Below are positions 60,800-64,000 of a stretch of DNA of 64,000 nucleotides, piece after piece. A program made the translations under genes and the position numbers. Source of the DNA: Bryopsis sp. KO-2023 (lineage: Eukaryota > Chlorophyta > Ulvophyceae > Bryopsidales > Bryopsidaceae); NCBI GenBank assembly GCA_030272585.1, contig BSYQ01000001.1:2232001-2296000 (forward strand), written 5' to 3'. How positions within the stretch are numbered: position 1 is the stretch's first letter; each line of letters begins with the position of its first letter. The notes under the pieces are model-generated. The model saw nothing but the letters and a program-made list of their open reading frames with translations, did no database searches and was not told where the DNA came from.

Positions 60800-61408
60800 A
60801 TGAAGGTACAGATTGTCGTCTATGACGGCTTTGACGAGTTGGATGCCATTGCCCCATTCGAGGTGCTCAAAAACGCCGCCAAGACGTCACCAATAGACCT
60901 GCAAGTCGAGCTCGTCACGACGGATGGAAAGGAAGAGATAACTGCTGCACATGGCCTGAAAATCAAGGCGAACAACAAATTGGACGTCAGCAAGCCGCCA
61001 GAAGTGTTATTGGTGCCCGGGGGTGGGTGGCAAAGAGGGAATGACAAGGGAGCTAGGGCCGAAGCTGAGAAGGGAACGCTTCCAGAGGCGATCGCTCTGC
61101 TCCACAAGTCGGGAACAGAGATTGCTTCGGTGTGTACTGGGGGAATGTTGCTGATGGCGGCTGGATTGACGAAAGGACGACATGCCACTACGCACCACTT
61201 GGCGCTCGAAGAGCTCCGAGCCGACGGTGCTACTACGCCGAACGCGAGGGTGGTCGATGATGGTGACATCGTGACTGCTGGCGGGGTGACTTCGGGGTTG
61301 GATTTGGCGCTGTGGTTCATCGAGAAGCATTTCGGCAGCCAGGCCGCACTGAAAGTGCAAGAAAAAATGGAGTACGAGAGGCGGGGAACTGTGTGGCGTC
61401 CCTCCTGA
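60800..61408 (+). CDS. DJ-1/PfpI superfamily protein, isonitrile hydratase-like
   Basis: Single exon, 202 residues from the ATG at 60800; the frame continues upstream without an ATG. Residues 1-20 (MKVQIVVYDGFDELDAIAPF) form the first strand with the conserved acidic region; LLVPGGGW is near 70-77; the nucleophile elbow is SVCTGGMLLMAAGLTKGRHA with Cys 112, followed by ATTHH. VVDDGDIVTAGGVTSGLDLA and WFIEKHFG complete the fold. The order and the CTGG elbow match the InhA/isonitrile hydratase and related DJ-1/PfpI subgroup; a glyoxalase or redox role is also possible. No targeting signal is evident. It shares a short divergent promoter region with the DiT1 gene. Confidence 0.88.
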   Translation: MKVQIVVYDGFDELDAIAPFEVLKNAAKTSPIDLQVELVTTDGKEEITAAHGLKIKANNKLDVSKPPEVLLVPGGGWQRGNDKGARAEAEKGTLPEAIALLHKSGTEIASVCTGGMLLMAAGLTKGRHATTHHLALEELRADGATTPNARVVDDGDIVTAGGVTSGLDLALWFIEKHFGSQAALKVQEKMEYERRGTVWRPS

Positions 61409-61687
61409 CTTCAATTTAGGATATCGGCTGGTCAATCGGTGTTTGTGGCAGGTGGTTGGCGTCACAGGAATGATGATTTTCACACAAGACTGCAGAAATG
61501 AACACCACCATGCTTCTTTTTCCAGTGTTGAAGAGTTGGGTCACCCCGACCCCAGATTCTTTAAACCACCCAGTCAGTGCTCGACATGTTTCTCCAAAAT
61601 ACAAAAACATCGCACAACACCTTGCATGAGTTTGCATGTACGCACAAAAAAAGTGCGGATTGCCTCATCCTACGAAACCTCGTGATG

Positions 61688-64000
61688 CTAAGCAAAACAG
61701 CTTTCAAAAGAGTTCCTCAGGGCGCTTTTGTCCAGATCTTTCCCTATGACGACAATCTTAGTGAACTTGACTTCACCTTCACCCCAAGCCGGGCCGTCGG
61801 CGATCTCATACAGCTCATGCACTGCCTGCAGAAGTAATTTCCCCAAAAAAAACAGAAGAAAGCATCAGCAAGAGCATGGCTGTGAAAAAATCTTGTATTG
61901 AAACACAAGAAGGGGTGGAGACAACAAAAGCATTGAGAATTTTCAACGGATTCAATGTTGATACCTTTATTGCATGAGTGTTGGATAGAAAACGGCCAAT
62001 TACGCTTCGAGCGAGAACAGCATGTCATATGTGGGAACTGAAAGTGACACCTAGTAGAAGGCGGCTTACAATACCTGCAAAATCATCCGATTTGGTTCAC
62101 CAGTAGCATTCAGAATACCCTTCATTCTGTAAATGTCTTCTTTTCGGACGGATTCTTCCCACAGCAATCGATCCATCCACTCCTTCACCCTGACATCATA
62201 CCCAACCCAATTTAAAACATCAGCAACACATTCAAAAACAAAAGCGAACCAGAAATTGTGCCTACACTCATCGACCAGCAATATTCACGTCAGCACCAAT
62301 ATCATGTTCCAATAATCAGTGATGAAGCTATGAAAGGGATGATCGCAGCACCGCTCCACAGTCAATCATAGTGCTTGCCAGTGCATCCCCAAAAAATATC
62401 TGACATAGAATAATACCACCAACTTCTTCTGCTCTGGCATAATCCAGACAGACAGGCAGCCAGCCCATCTGAACCCTAATTTCCCTTTCGTTTTCAACCC
62501 ACCCCGCATCTCACCCTTGGATGCTGACCGGCTGATTGGAGCTGAAACTCACAGTCCCCACACGATGGTCATGAGCAGATCCCCGGTGCTCACCCCCATG
62601 ATTGCACTCATCAGGGCTGTGATCTTCATGCTTGCATTCAGAGGAACGAGGTGGGTCTGAATTCTTGGCATGTGGACCAGCTCCAGCTGTGTCGTATGCC
62701 CCGAGGTCAAGGATTTTCTTCAAATCCAGGTGGCAGCGGGTTGTCTGGAGCACCTCTACTTCTGAATTGATTGAAAACAACGTAGTCTTGATGTCGCCTA
62801 TCTCCTTCTCAGTCACTAAGTCCACCTGAGAAATGTTGCAAAAAAAAATCAACAAGAAGTTATGGGATCAACTCATCTTCAGGAAGGAAATTCTGAAAAA
62901 GTTGGCTTGTCTCGATTTTCGATCCCAGCAACTCCTCGTAATACCCATCGAAAAGTGACCAAAAACAACTTTGCATGCTTTCTTTCTTCATCTTGCTTAT
63001 CCATGGATCTGGATTCAACAAAGGGTAGCGGCATTCTGCCAAGACGCTCTAGGACTTTGCTGGAAAAACGAAATGATGCATCTGGACAATACAGCCAACT
63101 TGTGCTGGTCAGGAAATCTGATGAGACTTGCCTTGTTCAGGAGAACCACATCAGCATAGGCTATTTGCTGTTGGGCTTCATTCGTTTCCCCCTCAGGTCT
63201 GACATCCGAAAGCTGCGCTCTAATATTCCTCGAATCAACCACCGTGACAATTCCATCCAAGCACACCCCCGCCTCCAGTTCGACATCCGTCCAAAGAGCG
63301 GAAGCCACGGGGCCTGGATTAGCTAATCCTGTCGTTTCTATGAGCACATAATCAAATTTATCTTTCTTGTGCATCAGTCCTTCGAGGGCAGCCACGAAAT
63401 CGCTCTTAACGCTGCAACATAGGCAACCGTTGTTGAGCTCCACCCAATCCGTCGAGAACGCCTCCTCATCCTGGTTCACAAGCAGAAATGCCATTGTCAG
63501 AATTTCACCACCACCATTCAAAACCACACCACCACTCAACAGCTGCCCATTTTTTTAAATCTTCAATCCACCCAACACGGAGTGCATGTGAGTGCTCACG
63601 TCTGGTCCTTTGACGAGTGGCTGTTCGACACCCTCTGTGTCTCCATACTCATTCACAATAACGGCAATCCTCAAGCCATGGTTTTCTGTCAATATGTAGG
63701 TGACAAGTGTGGTTTTGCCAGCTCCCAGGAAACCTGACAAATCCAACAGCACAGAGCATTCAAGGCCACCCCAAAAGCAGAATTGAAATCTTTCTTTTCA
63801 GCCAAATTCAATGCAAAAACACCAGCAGGTCGTTACATAGAGTATTCATTGGCTTTGTGGAGCTGTTGTTCAGATGGCTGCTGTGTATTTTCTTGATAAA
63901 CCTGCAGGATTTTTGGGAGTACCTGTGATGAGGGTGACTGGAACGGGCTTCCTGCCTTGTTGAGTTTCTGAACTTTTCGCCTCTTCATGCTTGACCTTTG
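61688..64000 (-). CDS. COG0523/CobW-family GTPase metallochaperone (ZNG1/CBWD-like), partial at the 5' end
   Basis: Zinc-chaperone-type GTPase; CBWD/ZNG1 delivers zinc to methionine aminopeptidase in other eukaryotes. Exons in phase: 64000-63923 (open at the window end), 63733-63600, 63470-63132, 62825-62515, 62189-62075, 61825-61688 (stop). Motifs: Walker A GFLGAGKTTL (joined across exons from VTLIT), NEYGDTEGVE, the metal-binding CLCC in ELNNGCLCCSVK, Walker B-like DYVLIETTGLANPGPVAS, and the G4 motif NKVD, whose NK and VD fall on opposite sides of an intron. A Cys/His-rich insertion (SSECKHEDHSPDECNHGG, HRGSAHDH) lies in the loop before the C-terminal domain, a usual ZNG1/CobW trait. The C-terminal domain ends VVIGKDLDKSALRNSFESCF. 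The intron between 63131 and 62826 starts with GC. The N-terminus is outside the window. Confidence 0.9.

Noticed and set aside
1-64000. tRNA, rRNA, CRISPR array, transposase or integrase genes
   Set aside because: I looked for T-arm-like GTTCRANNC contexts with paired stems, direct-repeat arrays and transposase/RT motifs and saw none that stood up. A covariance-model and profile search would be needed to be sure.

Overview
The window is eukaryotic nuclear DNA. Most genes are split by short introns (about 40-400 bases) with GT-AG ends, and at least two use GC-AG. Intergenic DNA is rich in A/T homopolymers, (AT)n, and G or C runs. I saw no tRNA, rRNA, CRISPR array or bacterial-style operon. 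The gene set points to the green lineage: a plant-type LHCI chlorophyll a/b protein, a plastid 2-oxoglutarate/malate translocator, an SPX-RING (NLA-like) ubiquitin ligase, an IBM1/JMJ25-like KDM3 demethylase and a small plastid DnaJ-type zinc-finger protein. The plastid proteins begin with a direct transit-peptide-like leader and no signal peptide, so a primary-plastid green alga is more likely than a secondary alga. The species is not identified.

Layout, left to right: 0.4-5.4 kb (-) a 15-exon class III nucleotidyl cyclase with a voltage-sensor-like S1-S4 module; 5.4-8.5 kb no gene; 8.5-10.6 (+) ARPC1; 11.1-12.0 (-) SPX-RING ligase with two P1BS-like motifs upstream; 12.8-13.9 (+) a membrane protein of unknown role; 14.7-22.8 (-) a KDM3-type JmjC gene with about 23 exons; 24.2-25.8 (+) LHCI protein; 26.9-30.2 (+) secretory ankyrin-repeat protein; 30.8-31.8 (+) an SDR; 32.3-33.3 (-) a retinol-dehydrogenase-like SDR; 33.6-37.1 (+) a helical-repeat/NudC-type CS fusion; 37.1-43.8 mostly empty, with a duplicated Rab GDI fragment and strongly skewed low-complexity DNA; 43.8-47.1 (-) Rab GDI; 48.9-49.5 (-) plastid zinc-finger protein; 50.2-54.0 (-) TPR protein; 55.5-57.9 (+) KANSL3/TEX30-like hydrolase fold; 58.7-60.5 (-) DiT1-like translocator; 60.8-61.4 (+) DJ-1/PfpI protein; 61.7-64.0 (-) COG0523/ZNG1 GTPase, cut by the window end.

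The genes do not form one pathway. They cover signalling (cyclase), actin (ARPC1), vesicle traffic (Rab GDI), chromatin (KDM3, perhaps KANSL3-like), phosphate/nitrogen signalling (SPX-RING), light harvesting and plastid carbon/nitrogen exchange (LHCI, DiT1), and metal homeostasis (ZNG1). Several neighbours are head to head with short shared promoter regions (32.3/33.6 and 58.7/60.8 kb). Exon models were made by hand: I matched splice sites, kept reading phase across every junction and checked conserved motifs. Totals divisible by three for the cyclase, ARPC1, KDM3, LHCI, CS fusion, GDI, TPR and DiT1 models support them, but no transcript data were available.
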